Positions 8,045 through 16,512 of a stretch of DNA of 64,000 nt are shown piece by piece. The notes beneath the pieces were generated by a model, which was not told where the DNA came from, did no database searches, and saw only the letters and a program-made list of their open reading frames with translations. Source of the DNA: Cauispirillum nitrogeniifigens (GTDB lineage: Bacteria > Pseudomonadota > Alphaproteobacteria > Rhodospirillales > Rhodospirillaceae); contig NZ_JBLOOT010000006.1 of the NCBI RefSeq assembly GCF_049800675.1, forward strand, positions 124,001 to 188,000, in the 5' to 3' direction. The stretch's first letter is position 1; each line of letters opens with the position of its first letter. A program made the translations under genes and the position numbers.

Positions 8045-8986
8045 ATGAGCAAGGTGAAGTGCGCCATCATCGGTCCCGGTAACATCGGCACCGACCTGAT
8101 GATCAAGGTCATGCGGACCGCCAAGCACCTGGAGATGGGCGCCATGGTCGGCATCGACCCCACCTCCGACGGACTGGCCCGCGCCGCCCGCATGGGCGTG
8201 GCGACCACCCACGAGGGCATCGAGGGCCTGCGCCGACTGCCCAACTATGACGAGATCAAGGTGGTGTTCGACGCCACCTCGGCCAAGGCGCATATCTCCA
8301 ACGACGCCATCCTGCGCGCCGACGGCAAGAAGGTCATCGACCTGACCCCGGCGGCCATCGGCCCTTATACCGTGCCGGTGGTCAACCTGGAGCAGAACCT
8401 CAACGAGCCCAACGTCAACATGGTGACCTGCGGCGGCCAGGCGACCATTCCCATCGTCTATGCCGTCAAGCGGGCCACCCGCCGGCTGATCTGGGGCGAG
8501 ATCGTCGCCTCCATTTCCTCCAAGTCGGCCGGGCCGGGCACGCGCGCCAACATCGACGAGTTCACCGAGACCACGTCGAAGGCCATCGAGATGGTCGGCG
8601 GGGCCGAACGTGGCAAGGCCATCATCATCCTCAACCCGGCCGACCCGCCGCTGATCATGCGCGACACCGTCTTCACCCTGTCCCAGGGCGGCGAGCAGGC
8701 GGAGATCGAGCGGTCCATCAACGAGATGGTCGCCGACGTGCAGAAGTACGTGCCCGGCTACCGCCTCAAGCAGAAGGTCCAGTTCGAGCACATCGGCGAC
8801 AACGCCCCGGTGAACATCCCCGGCATCGGCCCGTGCGCCGGCCTGAAGACCACCGTGTTCCTGGAGGTCGAGGGCGCGGCCCACTACCTGCCCGCCTACG
8901 CCGGGAACCTCGACATCATGACCTCCGCCGCCCTGGCCACGGCCGAGCGCTGGGTCGCCAAGACCATGACGAAGGAGGCCGCGTGA
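8045..8986 (+). CDS. dmpF: Acylating acetaldehyde dehydrogenase (DmpF)
   Basis: A 313-residue enzyme that converts acetaldehyde, NAD+ and CoA to acetyl-CoA. The Rossmann motif CAIIGPGNIGTDL is at the N-terminus, and the catalytic Cys is in MVTCGGQATIPIV. It partners with the aldolase DmpG in a channelled complex; the two genes are one base apart here. The ATG at 8045 was chosen over a TTG two codons earlier. Length agrees with DmpF (about 312 aa). Confidence 0.96.
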   Translation: MSKVKCAIIGPGNIGTDLMIKVMRTAKHLEMGAMVGIDPTSDGLARAARMGVATTHEGIEGLRRLPNYDEIKVVFDATSAKAHISNDAILRADGKKVIDLTPAAIGPYTVPVVNLEQNLNEPNVNMVTCGGQATIPIVYAVKRATRRLIWGEIVASISSKSAGPGTRANIDEFTETTSKAIEMVGGAERGKAIIILNPADPPLIMRDTVFTLSQGGEQAEIERSINEMVADVQKYVPGYRLKQKVQFEHIGDNAPVNIPGIGPCAGLKTTVFLEVEGAAHYLPAYAGNLDIMTSAALATAERWVAKTMTKEAA

Positions 8987-8987
8987 C

Positions 8988-10037
8988 ATGGCCCGCGTGA
9001 ACCGGAACAAGCTCTATATCCAGGACGTGACCCTGCGCGACGGGATGCACGCCACCCGCCACCACTACCACCTGGAGACGGTCAAGGAGATCGCCCGCGC
9101 CCTGGACCGCGCCAAGGTGGACGCCATCGAGATCTGCCACGGCGACGGCCTGACCGGCGCGACCTTCAACTACGGCTTCGGCAGCCACTCCGACACCCAG
9201 TGGATCAGCGCGGTGGCGGAGGAACTGAGCCACGCCCGCGTCACCGTCCTGCTGCTGCCGGGCATCGGCACCGTGCATGACCTCAAGGAGGCCTATGCCG
9301 CCGGGGCGCGCAGCGTGCGCGTGGCCACCCACTGCACCGAGGCCGACGTCTCCAAGCAGCACATCCAGGCTGCCCGCGACATGGGCATGGACACCATCGG
9401 TTTCCTGATGATGGCGCACATGATCCCGACCGCCCAACTGGTCGAACAGGCCAAGCTGATGGAAAGCTACGGCGCCGAATGCGTCTATGTGGTCGACAGC
9501 GCCGGCGCCCTGCTGCCCGACGACGTGACCGAGCGCGTGCGTGCCTTCCGCCAGGAACTGAAGCCCGAAACCGAAGTCGGCATCCACTGCCACCACAACC
9601 TGTCCATGGGCGTGGCGAACTCCGTTGCCGCCATCAAGGAAGGGGCGGTGCGCGTCGATGCCTCGCTGGCCGGCATGGGGGCGGGCGCGGGCAACGCGCC
9701 GCTGGAGGTGCTGATCGCCGTGCTCGACCGCATGGGCATCGACACGGGCTGCGACCTGCACGTCCTGATGGATGCCGCCGACGATCTGGTGCGGCCGTTG
9801 CAGGACCGGCCGGTGCGGGTGGACCGCGAAAGCCTGTCGCTGGGCTACGCCGGGGTCTATTCCAGTTTCCTGCGCCATGCCGAGAACGCCAGCAAGACCT
9901 ATGGCATCGACACCCGCGACATCCTGGTCGAACTGGGCAAGCGCCGCATGGTCGGCGGCCAGGAAGACATGATCGTCGACGTCGCCCTCGATCTTCTCAA
10001 GCACGCTGCACATCAAAATGGGGGAGCGGCCGAATGA
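8988..10037 (+). CDS. dmpG: 4-Hydroxy-2-oxovalerate aldolase (DmpG)
   Basis: A 349-residue DRE-TIM aldolase that cleaves 4-hydroxy-2-oxovalerate into pyruvate and acetaldehyde; the acetaldehyde is channelled to DmpF. The signature DVTLRDGMHA (metal Asp and catalytic Arg) is at residues 11-20, and the metal-binding HxH (GIHCHHNLSMG) is near residue 200. The stop overlaps the dmpH start by four bases (ATGA), suggesting translational coupling. Confidence 0.96.
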   Translation: MARVNRNKLYIQDVTLRDGMHATRHHYHLETVKEIARALDRAKVDAIEICHGDGLTGATFNYGFGSHSDTQWISAVAEELSHARVTVLLLPGIGTVHDLKEAYAAGARSVRVATHCTEADVSKQHIQAARDMGMDTIGFLMMAHMIPTAQLVEQAKLMESYGAECVYVVDSAGALLPDDVTERVRAFRQELKPETEVGIHCHHNLSMGVANSVAAIKEGAVRVDASLAGMGAGAGNAPLEVLIAVLDRMGIDTGCDLHVLMDAADDLVRPLQDRPVRVDRESLSLGYAGVYSSFLRHAENASKTYGIDTRDILVELGKRRMVGGQEDMIVDVALDLLKHAAHQNGGAAE

Positions 10038-10804
10038 TGAGCCTCGACATCCTGGCCGACCGCGTGGATCAGGCCGCCGCCAATGCCACCGCCATCGCCC
10101 AGCTCACCGATCAGGTGCCCGGCCTGACGGTGGAGGATGCCTATGCCATCCAGGCGCTGTCGATGCGCCGCCGCTACGCCCGAGGCGAGGCCCGCGTGGG
10201 GATCAAGATGGGCCTGACCAGCCGCGCCAAGATGCAGCAGGTCGGCGTCGACGAAGTCATCTGGGGCCGCCTGACCGACGGCATGCGCCTGGAGGAGGGC
10301 GGGACGTTGTCCAAGTCCCGCTACGTCCACCCCCGCGCCGAGCCGGAGATCGCCTTCCTGCTCAAGAAGCCGCTGGCCGGCGAGGTGACGGCGGCGGAGG
10401 CCATGGCGGCGGTGGAAGCCATCGCCCCGGCCATCGAGATCATCGACAGCCGCTACCAGGACTTCAAGTTCACGCTGCCCGACGTGGTGGCCGACAACTC
10501 GTCGTCCTCGGGCTTCATTGTCGGGACTTGGTTTGCCGCCGACACGCCCATCGACAACCTGGGCATCCTGCTGGAGGCCGACGGCCGCACCGTGCAGGTC
10601 GGGTCGACGGCCGCCATCCTGGGGCATCCGGTGCGGTCGCTGGTCGCCGCCGCCCGCATGGCCGGGCGCGCCGGCGAGGGGCTGAAGGCCGGCGACATCG
10701 TCCTGGCCGGCGGTGCCACGGCGGCGCATCCCCTGGCCGTGGGCATGCACGTCCGCGCCGTGTTCCAAACCCTGGGCGCGGTCGGCATCAGCGTCACCGA
10801 ATAG
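10034..10804 (+). CDS. dmpH: 4-Oxalocrotonate decarboxylase (DmpH/XylI)
   Basis: A 256-residue paralogue of DmpE. GIKMGLTSRAKMQQVGVDEV followed by IWGRLTDGM is the decarboxylase-branch signature. It decarboxylates the keto form of oxalocrotonate to 2-hydroxypentadienoate in a metal-dependent reaction, working with the hydratase DmpE. The ATG at 10034 overlaps the dmpG stop; a second ATG follows directly at 10037. It is followed 11 bases later by dmpI. Confidence 0.92.
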   Translation: MMSLDILADRVDQAAANATAIAQLTDQVPGLTVEDAYAIQALSMRRRYARGEARVGIKMGLTSRAKMQQVGVDEVIWGRLTDGMRLEEGGTLSKSRYVHPRAEPEIAFLLKKPLAGEVTAAEAMAAVEAIAPAIEIIDSRYQDFKFTLPDVVADNSSSSGFIVGTWFAADTPIDNLGILLEADGRTVQVGSTAAILGHPVRSLVAAARMAGRAGEGLKAGDIVLAGGATAAHPLAVGMHVRAVFQTLGAVGISVTE

Positions 10805-10815
10805 GAGCGTTTCCG

Positions 10816-11013
10816 ATGCCCATCGTCGAAATCACCCTGCTGGAAGGCCGCAGCCCCGAGAAGAAGGTTGCCCTCATGCGCCGCGTCACCGACGCGGTGG
10901 TGGAGACCATCGACGCGCCGCGCGATGCCGTGCGCGTCATCCTGCGGGAGATCCCGGCCGAGCACTTCGCGGCCGGCGGGGAGCCCAAGAAGATGCCCGA
11001 GGGAGTGACCTGA
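10816..11013 (+). CDS. dmpI: 4-Oxalocrotonate tautomerase (DmpI/XylH)
   Basis: A 65-residue tautomerase that ketonises 2-hydroxymuconate for the decarboxylase. After Met removal the catalytic residues fall exactly where the family has them: Pro1, Arg11, Arg39 and Phe50. The ATG at 10816 follows AGGAGC. It is the last enzyme gene of the oxalocrotonate branch. The C-terminus (EPKKMPEGVT) is slightly longer than in the 62-residue classical enzymes. Confidence 0.96.
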   Translation: MPIVEITLLEGRSPEKKVALMRRVTDAVVETIDAPRDAVRVILREIPAEHFAAGGEPKKMPEGVT

Positions 11014-11030
11014 GCGGCAGACCGAAGAAT

Positions 11031-11068
11031 GCCGCCGGGCCGGGTTGCAGCCCATGAGGCCCGGCGGC
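11031..11068 (+). terminator. Strong hairpin after dmpI, possible attenuator or terminator
   Basis: An 11-bp perfect stem (GCCGCCGGGCC at 11031-11041 with GGCCCGGCGGC at 11058-11068) encloses a 16-base loop. No U-run follows, so it may act as an mRNA stabiliser or Rho-dependent site rather than an intrinsic terminator. It separates the cytoplasmic pathway genes from the outer-membrane protein gene, whose expression may therefore be lower or separate. Confidence 0.5.
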
Positions 11069-11208
11069 ACCGCTCCCCCGCAGGCCCGGCCCATGCGCGT
11101 GCCGGCGGCGGGGGAGACACCCGGCCACGGCCTCGGCAAAAGGACGTGAGCGGGCAACCAAGAGGGCGCCGAGGGGGCGCCCCGCCACGGAGGGAGTGAA
11201 AGTCAACC

Positions 11209-12117
11209 ATGCGCAAGATGTTCAAGCAAGCCGCGGCCGCCCTGGCCGGCGCGGCGGCGATGGCCTGTGCCGCGACCACGGCCCAGGCGGTCGAGGGCGC
11301 GGTGCAGTATCCGCACGGCGCCGAAGGGTTCTACGCCGGCGCCCTGCCGCCGCCGGGGACGTACTTCCTGGCCTATGGCATCCACTATCAGGGCGAGCTT
11401 CAGAACAGCGCCGGTGATACCGTCCGCCTGCCCGGCGGCGGCACCGTTGACCTGGAGGTCAACGCCATCGCCCCGCGCATCGTGCACATGACCGACAAGA
11501 CCCTGTTCGGCGGTCAGTACGGCATGCATGCGGTGGTGCCGTTCTTCCGCAACACCCTCAGCGTCGGCGGCGCCAGCGACACCAACTCGGGCCTGGGCGA
11601 CATCACCATCAACCCGTTCATCCTGGCTTGGCACCGCCCCGACCTGCACTATGCCATCGGCCTGGACATCAACATCCCGACGGGCAAGTACGACACCGGC
11701 CGCCGCCTGGGCAACAACATCGGCGCCAACTACTGGAGCTTCGAGCCGCTGTTCGCCGTCACCTGGCTGCCCGGTGACGGGTGGGAACTCAACGGCAAGT
11801 TCATGTACAACACCAAGCTCGAAAACCCCGACACCGACGTGCAGTCGGGCGACGAGATCCACGTCGACTACACCATCGGCAAGCAGGTCAGCGACAAGCT
11901 GACGCTGGGCGTCGGCGGCTATTGGGTTCACCAGTTGACCGACGACACCCGCTACGGCGTAGATCTGAACAACGAGGCGCGCGTGTTCGCCATCGGTCCG
12001 CAGGTCAAGTACCAGGCCGGCGCCACCAGCCTGATCGCCAAGTTCCACCACGAAGTCGCCAGCGAAAGCGCCTTCGAGGGCGACCGCGTGATCCTGAAGA
12101 TGGTCACGCCGTTCTAA
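11209..12117 (+). CDS. MetA-pathway outer-membrane protein (phenol degradation 'meta' family)
   Basis: A 302-residue protein with a Sec signal peptide (Ala-rich, cleavage expected after TTAQA near residue 26) followed by alternating beta-strand sequence ending in a hydrophobic/aromatic residue (MVTPF). It fits the Phenol_MetA_deg/SphA-like family found beside aromatic catabolic operons. These proteins are thought to be outer-membrane channels or binding barrels for hydrophobic substrates. The gene is preceded by GGAGGGAG and a 195-base leader with a hairpin. It ends 16 bases from the convergent response-regulator gene. Confidence 0.85.
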   Translation: MRKMFKQAAAALAGAAAMACAATTAQAVEGAVQYPHGAEGFYAGALPPPGTYFLAYGIHYQGELQNSAGDTVRLPGGGTVDLEVNAIAPRIVHMTDKTLFGGQYGMHAVVPFFRNTLSVGGASDTNSGLGDITINPFILAWHRPDLHYAIGLDINIPTGKYDTGRRLGNNIGANYWSFEPLFAVTWLPGDGWELNGKFMYNTKLENPDTDVQSGDEIHVDYTIGKQVSDKLTLGVGGYWVHQLTDDTRYGVDLNNEARVFAIGPQVKYQAGATSLIAKFHHEVASESAFEGDRVILKMVTPF

Positions 12118-12133
12118 AACGGCGCTGTCCCGC

Positions 12134-12820
12134 TCAGCACAGCCCGCGCCGGGCGGCCTCCAGCGCCGCTTCGGCGCGGCAGGAGATGTTGAGCTTGGCG
12201 TAGATCGACTTGACGTGGCTGGCGACGGTGTGTTCGGACAGGCCGAGCATGGCGGCCACGTCGGCGGTCCGCAGCCCGCGCCCGAGCAGGCCCAGCACTT
12301 CCGCCTCGCGCGGGGTGAGGGGAGCCTCCCCGGCCGTTTCCGGCGCCGGTGCGGGCGGGGCTGCGGCGCGGAAGTGGGCCATCATGCGGCGGGCGACGGA
12401 GGGCGACAGCGGCGGCTCCCCGTCATGGATGCGGCGCAGGTAGCGGCCCAGGGTGGTGACGTCGTCGTCCTTGATCAGATAGCCGTCGGCGCCGGCGGCG
12501 ATGGCGTCGAACAGGTGGGCGTCATCGTCGAAGATGGTCGCCACCACCACCAGGGCATCGGGCCGCGCCGCCTTGGCCTGGGTGATGATGTCGACGCCCG
12601 ACCCGTCGGGCAGCCCCAGGTCGATGACCGCCAGCCGGAGCGCCGCCCCCTCCCGCGCGATCCAGTCACGGGCCTGACGCAGCCCGGCCAGTTGCACCAC
12701 CGACAGGTCGGGAAAGGCGGCGGCGACGACCTGCGACAGGTCCTCGCGCAGCGCGGCGTCATCATCGAGCACCAGGGCCCATCCGCCGGCGGGGCGGTCG
12801 GGGGTCGGCCGGGGCGTCAT
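12134..12820 (-). CDS. LuxR/NarL-type response regulator
   Basis: A 228-residue two-domain regulator. The receiver domain shows LVLDDD near residue 17, phospho-acceptor Asp in AVIDLGLPDGSG, and the conserved Lys in YLIKDDD. The C-terminal LuxR helix-turn-helix reads LTPREAEVLGLLGRG and SEHTVASHVKSIYAKL. The ATG overlaps the TGA of the upstream kinase (ATGA), so the pair is translationally coupled. Targets are unknown; the divergent Slam-like/FecR pair is the obvious candidate. Confidence 0.93.
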   Translation of the reverse strand: MTPRPTPDRPAGGWALVLDDDAALREDLSQVVAAAFPDLSVVQLAGLRQARDWIAREGAALRLAVIDLGLPDGSGVDIITQAKAARPDALVVVATIFDDDAHLFDAIAAGADGYLIKDDDVTTLGRYLRRIHDGEPPLSPSVARRMMAHFRAAAPPAPAPETAGEAPLTPREAEVLGLLGRGLRTADVAAMLGLSEHTVASHVKSIYAKLNISCRAEAALEAARRGLC

Positions 12821-14955
12821 GGCGTGTCTCCGGGCAGGGGCAGGAGGACCTCCACTGTGGTCCCTTTTTCGGCGGCGGGGAAGGTGGTGGAGCCGCCCAG
12901 GTCGCCGATGCGCCGCCGCATGTTGCCCAGGCCCCGGCCTTCGGGGGTGGCGGCGGGCAGGCCGATCCCGTCGTCGTGCACGAGGATGCGCAGGCCGCCG
13001 TCGACGCGGGCCGTCTCCACCCGCACGCGCGTGGCGCCGGCGTGGCGCAGCACGTTGCTGACGATCTCCCGCAGGGTCGAGGCCAGCGCCTTGTAGTGCC
13101 GGTAGTCGAGCAGGATGGCGGCGTCCTCGGCCGGGGACAGCGGCCAGTCCAGGGCGACGCCGCCGGCCTCCAGGCGCTGGGCGGCCTCGTGCCGGACGTC
13201 GGCGATGACGTCGCCCAGGCTCAGGCGGTCGCCGCTCAGGCCGCGCACGATGGTGCGCATGTCGGCCATGGCGTCGCGCAGGGTGGCATGGGTGCCTGGC
13301 AGGTCGGTCTTGTGCAGGCCCGACAGCAGGCGGGCGCCGATGTCGTCGTGCAGGTCGCGGGCGATGCGGCCGCGCTCCTCCGCCGCGCCCCTGGCATAGG
13401 CATCGCGGCTGGCCTCGACATGGCGGACCAGCGCGCCGAGCTGCTGGGCCAGGGCCAGGTGAACCGGCCCGAACAGGCCGCGTCCGGCCCACGGGTAGCG
13501 CAGCACCAGGGCCGGGCTGTCGGCGGTGGCCGGCAGGGCCAGTTCCAGGCCGTCGGCGCGGGCCTCGGCGGCGGCGACGGGGCCCGGCGCGGGCTCCAGG
13601 TGCAGCGGGTCGAACAGGCGGCGCAGCAGGTCGCGCCAGCGCTCCGTCCGCTCGCCGGGGGTGGCGCCCAGGCCGACCGCGACGGCGGCGTGGAACAGTT
13701 CGTGGTCGGGCAGCCCCCGCCGGCCGACCATGCGCCGCCACAGGACATCGCGCAGCGGCAGCCAGGCCAGCCCGACGACCAGCAGCGCCAGCCCCAGGGA
13801 CACCGCCTGGCCCAGTTGCAGGGCCAGGATGAGGGCGGCATCCAGGGCGATCAGGGTGATCAGGGCGGCGACCGTGAACATCACCCGGAAGGCCCAGTCG
13901 CCCAACTCGAACAGGCGGTAGCGGCGCAGGCCCAGCGCCAGCCCGGCGTGGATGAGCAGGAAGAAGCCGAAGCTGTAGCCCTGCGACATGCGGGGTTCCT
14001 CGCCCAGCAGCAGCGGCGCGGTGTTGAGGGAGATGAAGGCCCCGGCGCCCAGGGTCACCGACAGCCCCAGCCAGCGCAGCGCCGCGCGCTCCACCGGATG
14101 ACGCCGCGTCGCCCACCACTGGGCGAGGATGGCGACGACGATCAGCACCATCTCGACGAAGGTGGACAGGTGGAAGGCGACCACCGGATCGGGCAGGACG
14201 GCGGCCACGCCCAGCACCGTCCAGGTGCCGAACACCGCCGGCAGGACCAGCAGCGCGGCCGGCGGCACCAGCCGGCGCGGCGTGCTCAGGAACACGCCGA
14301 TCATGGCCCAGCCGAAGGTCAGGGCGCCGACGGTGTTGGCGGCGCTCAGGACGCGGAACAGGTCGGCCGGCAGGGCCAGTTCGCGGGTGCTGTAGACGGC
14401 GGCGGAAAAGGTGAATCCGACCATGCTGGCCCCGGTCAGGGCGAACAGCCGCGCCCCCCAGTCGCCGCGCCGCAACGCCCACACCCACAGGCTGAGGACA
14501 AAGCCCGCCGTGCCGACGGCGATCTGGAACCAGAACACCGGCGGCAGGCTTGCCAGCGGGCGGCGCGGAGCGGGGGAGACGGAGGCCGTGGTTTCGCTGC
14601 CGTCGTCCAGGCGCAGGCGCAGCTCGACGGGACCGGCGGCGAGGGCGGCGGACAGCGCCTGCTGCGTGGCGTGGAAGGCATCGGTGCGGGCGAAGGTCTC
14701 GAACTCGCCGGGGTCCTCGACCAGATCGCCGGGGCCGATGGCGATGCCGGCGACGGACAGCAGGACCGCCGGGGTCGGCAGCCCGGCAGCGGGGCCGGCC
14801 GTCCGCGTCATCACCACCGTGTCGCCGTGCGCCGCCAGGGTGACGCCCAGCCATGGCCGTGCCGTCGCCAGCGCCACCATCACCGCCGCCAACGCCAATA
14901 CCGCCACCACGCCCGCCGCGAGAAGTCGCGTCGGCGCCGACAGCCCTTTCAGCAT
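12817..14955 (-). CDS. Membrane sensor histidine kinase, NarX/DegS type
   Basis: A 712-residue kinase. An N-terminal membrane segment (residues 10-30) is followed by an extracytoplasmic stretch of about 110 residues that may be PDZ-like (VVMTRTAGPAAGLP onwards), then a block of about 7-8 membrane helices. A GAF-like cytosolic stretch precedes the HisKA_3 motif RDLHDDIGARLL with phospho-acceptor His536. The ATPase domain shows the N box (EIVSNVLRHAG), DDGIGLP and GRGLGNM. The start at 14955 follows GGGAGACG. The frame stays open far upstream, but this is an effect of GC-rich antisense sequence. Confidence 0.9.
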   Translation of the reverse strand: MLKGLSAPTRLLAAGVVAVLALAAVMVALATARPWLGVTLAAHGDTVVMTRTAGPAAGLPTPAVLLSVAGIAIGPGDLVEDPGEFETFARTDAFHATQQALSAALAAGPVELRLRLDDGSETTASVSPAPRRPLASLPPVFWFQIAVGTAGFVLSLWVWALRRGDWGARLFALTGASMVGFTFSAAVYSTRELALPADLFRVLSAANTVGALTFGWAMIGVFLSTPRRLVPPAALLVLPAVFGTWTVLGVAAVLPDPVVAFHLSTFVEMVLIVVAILAQWWATRRHPVERAALRWLGLSVTLGAGAFISLNTAPLLLGEEPRMSQGYSFGFFLLIHAGLALGLRRYRLFELGDWAFRVMFTVAALITLIALDAALILALQLGQAVSLGLALLVVGLAWLPLRDVLWRRMVGRRGLPDHELFHAAVAVGLGATPGERTERWRDLLRRLFDPLHLEPAPGPVAAAEARADGLELALPATADSPALVLRYPWAGRGLFGPVHLALAQQLGALVRHVEASRDAYARGAAEERGRIARDLHDDIGARLLSGLHKTDLPGTHATLRDAMADMRTIVRGLSGDRLSLGDVIADVRHEAAQRLEAGGVALDWPLSPAEDAAILLDYRHYKALASTLREIVSNVLRHAGATRVRVETARVDGGLRILVHDDGIGLPAATPEGRGLGNMRRRIGDLGGSTTFPAAEKGTTVEVLLPLPGDTP

Positions 14956-15035
14956 CGTCTCCCGTCCCCTTGCCGGCCCTGTCCCGGCGCCACTATGGCA
15001 CAGCGGACAATGAATTGCCGCTGCCGCGCGCGACC

Positions 15036-15053
15036 ATCCCCTGTTCGGGGGAT
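15036..15053. promoter_or_regulatory. Inverted repeat in the kinase/Slam-like divergent promoter region
   Basis: ATCCCC and GGGGAT are separated by a short spacer (TGTTCG) in the 200-base region between the divergent kinase and Slam-like genes. It is a plausible operator for the LuxR-type regulator or a small hairpin. No clear -35/-10 pair could be assigned around it. Confidence 0.3.
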
Positions 15054-15156
15054 ACCGTTTTCGCTCCCGATCGTGGTACCCAACCGGCCAGGGGAGCGTC
15101 CCAGGGGGGGGCTTCTGGGGGGCGCGTCGCAGGACGGGGTGGGAGAAAGCAAGGAC

Positions 15157-16488
15157 ATGGCGAGCATGCTGAAGCGGCAGGCCGGCGCGGGACTTCTCGC
15201 GGTGGCGCTGGCGGGATGGAGTGGGGCGGCCCTGGCCGCGCCGGTGGACGACGCGGCGGCGCTGCTGGAGGCCGGACGGCCGCAGGCGGCCTATGACCTG
15301 CTGTTGCCGCTGGAGGCGGCCAACGCCGGCACCGTCGACTACGATCTGGCGCTGGGCCGCGCTGCCCTGGAGACGGGGCACCTGACGCGGGCCATCTTCG
15401 CGCTGGAGCGTGTTCTGGCGGTGGCGCCCGACCACGGGCCGGCGCGCCTGCTCATCGGCCGCGCCTATTTCGAGGCCGGCGAGACTCAGGCGGCCGAGGA
15501 GTCGTTCAGTCAGGTGCGCGGCGCCCCGGATCTGCCGCGCGAGGTCCAGATGGGCATCGACCGCTATCTGGAGGCCCTGCGGCGCGATGCCTCGCCGACG
15601 ACCTGGAGTGGCTTCGCCAAGGTCGGCTTCGGCTATGACAGCAACGTCACCGCCGGCACCGGCGACGAGTCCGTGTTCATTCCGCTGTTCGCCGGCGTCG
15701 CCACCCTGTCGCCCGGCGGCCGGGAGCAGCAGTCGTGGTTCGCCGACACGGCGGCCGGACTGGGCGTCGAGCACCGGGTGGACGACACCTGGGCCTTCCT
15801 GGCCGGGGCCGGCGTCAGCCAGCGCACCAACTTCCGCCAGTCGCAGATGGACACCGTCGCCTACGACGGGTCGCTCGGCCTGTCGGGCACCTTCGGCAAG
15901 ACGGTGGTGCAGGTGGGGCCTCTGGCGCAGCGGCAACTGGTCGACGGCGATCATTACCGCGATGTCTTCGGCGGCACCGTGCAGGTGCGCCATGCCTTCT
16001 CCGACACCACGGTGGGCGGCGCCTACGTCCAGCACCTGCTGCTGTCCTACAAGGGCAGCCAGGACTTCCGCGACGCCCGGCGCACGGTGGTCGGCATCAA
16101 CGCCGCCCATGTGCTGGCCGACGGCGACTGGCAGCCGGTGGTCTTCGGGCAGGCCTACGTCGGCGGCGAGAACGCCGAGCGCGGCGGCCAGGGGCACTTG
16201 GGCAACGGCTTCGGCGGCGGGCGCGTCGGCGTCGAACTGACCCCGGCCGAGGATCTGCGGTGGGTGACCACGCTCAGCGGCGAGCGGCGGATGCATGACG
16301 ACGACGATCCGCTGTTCCTGACCACCCGCCGGGACACGCAGGTCGGCATCGCCACCGCCGTCACCTACACCCTGCACTCGGGCCTGAGCATCACGCCCGA
16401 GATCGCCTACACCGATCAGGGCTCGAACATTGCGATCAACGACTACAGCCGCACGACGGCGACCGTGTCGTTCCGCTATCAGTTCTGA
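15157..16488 (+). CDS. TPR plus outer-membrane beta-barrel protein, Slam (type XI secretion)-like
   Basis: A 443-residue exported protein. It has a signal peptide (cleavage near ALAAP, residue 28), then a helical TPR region (residues about 30-145, with repeats of the type ALGRAALETGHLTRAIFALER). A beta-barrel begins at about WSGFAKVGFGYDSNV and ends with Phe (FRYQF). TPR plus a barrel opening GYDSNV is the architecture of surface lipoprotein assembly modifiers (DUF560/SlipAM), outer-membrane transporters that deliver TbpB-like cargo. The next gene, 24 bases on, encodes a secreted protein with a possible TbpB-like end. An alternative is a general TPR barrel scaffold protein. Confidence 0.7.
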   Translation: MASMLKRQAGAGLLAVALAGWSGAALAAPVDDAAALLEAGRPQAAYDLLLPLEAANAGTVDYDLALGRAALETGHLTRAIFALERVLAVAPDHGPARLLIGRAYFEAGETQAAEESFSQVRGAPDLPREVQMGIDRYLEALRRDASPTTWSGFAKVGFGYDSNVTAGTGDESVFIPLFAGVATLSPGGREQQSWFADTAAGLGVEHRVDDTWAFLAGAGVSQRTNFRQSQMDTVAYDGSLGLSGTFGKTVVQVGPLAQRQLVDGDHYRDVFGGTVQVRHAFSDTTVGGAYVQHLLLSYKGSQDFRDARRTVVGINAAHVLADGDWQPVVFGQAYVGGENAERGGQGHLGNGFGGGRVGVELTPAEDLRWVTTLSGERRMHDDDDPLFLTTRRDTQVGIATAVTYTLHSGLSITPEIAYTDQGSNIAINDYSRTTATVSFRYQF

Positions 16489-16512
16489 GCCGTCAGCGAA
16501 GAGGGTCCCGCC

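Noticed and set aside
5057..9010. A 1317-codon open frame on the minus strand, antisense to the meta-cleavage genes
   Set aside because: It is the mirror of GC-rich codon usage in dmpC-dmpF; the translation is low-complexity Gly/Ala/His/Arg-rich, with no family motif, and both termini overlap genes of clear identity.
12976..15156. Long open frame upstream of and in frame with the Slam-like gene
   Set aside because: It runs antisense to the histidine kinase and reads as Gln/Gly/Arg-rich sequence; the signal peptide and ribosome site at 15157 mark the true start.
14956..16377. In-frame extension upstream of the histidine kinase start
   Set aside because: It lies antisense to the Slam-like gene and has no kinase-related sequence; GGGAGACG and a membrane helix define the start at 14955.
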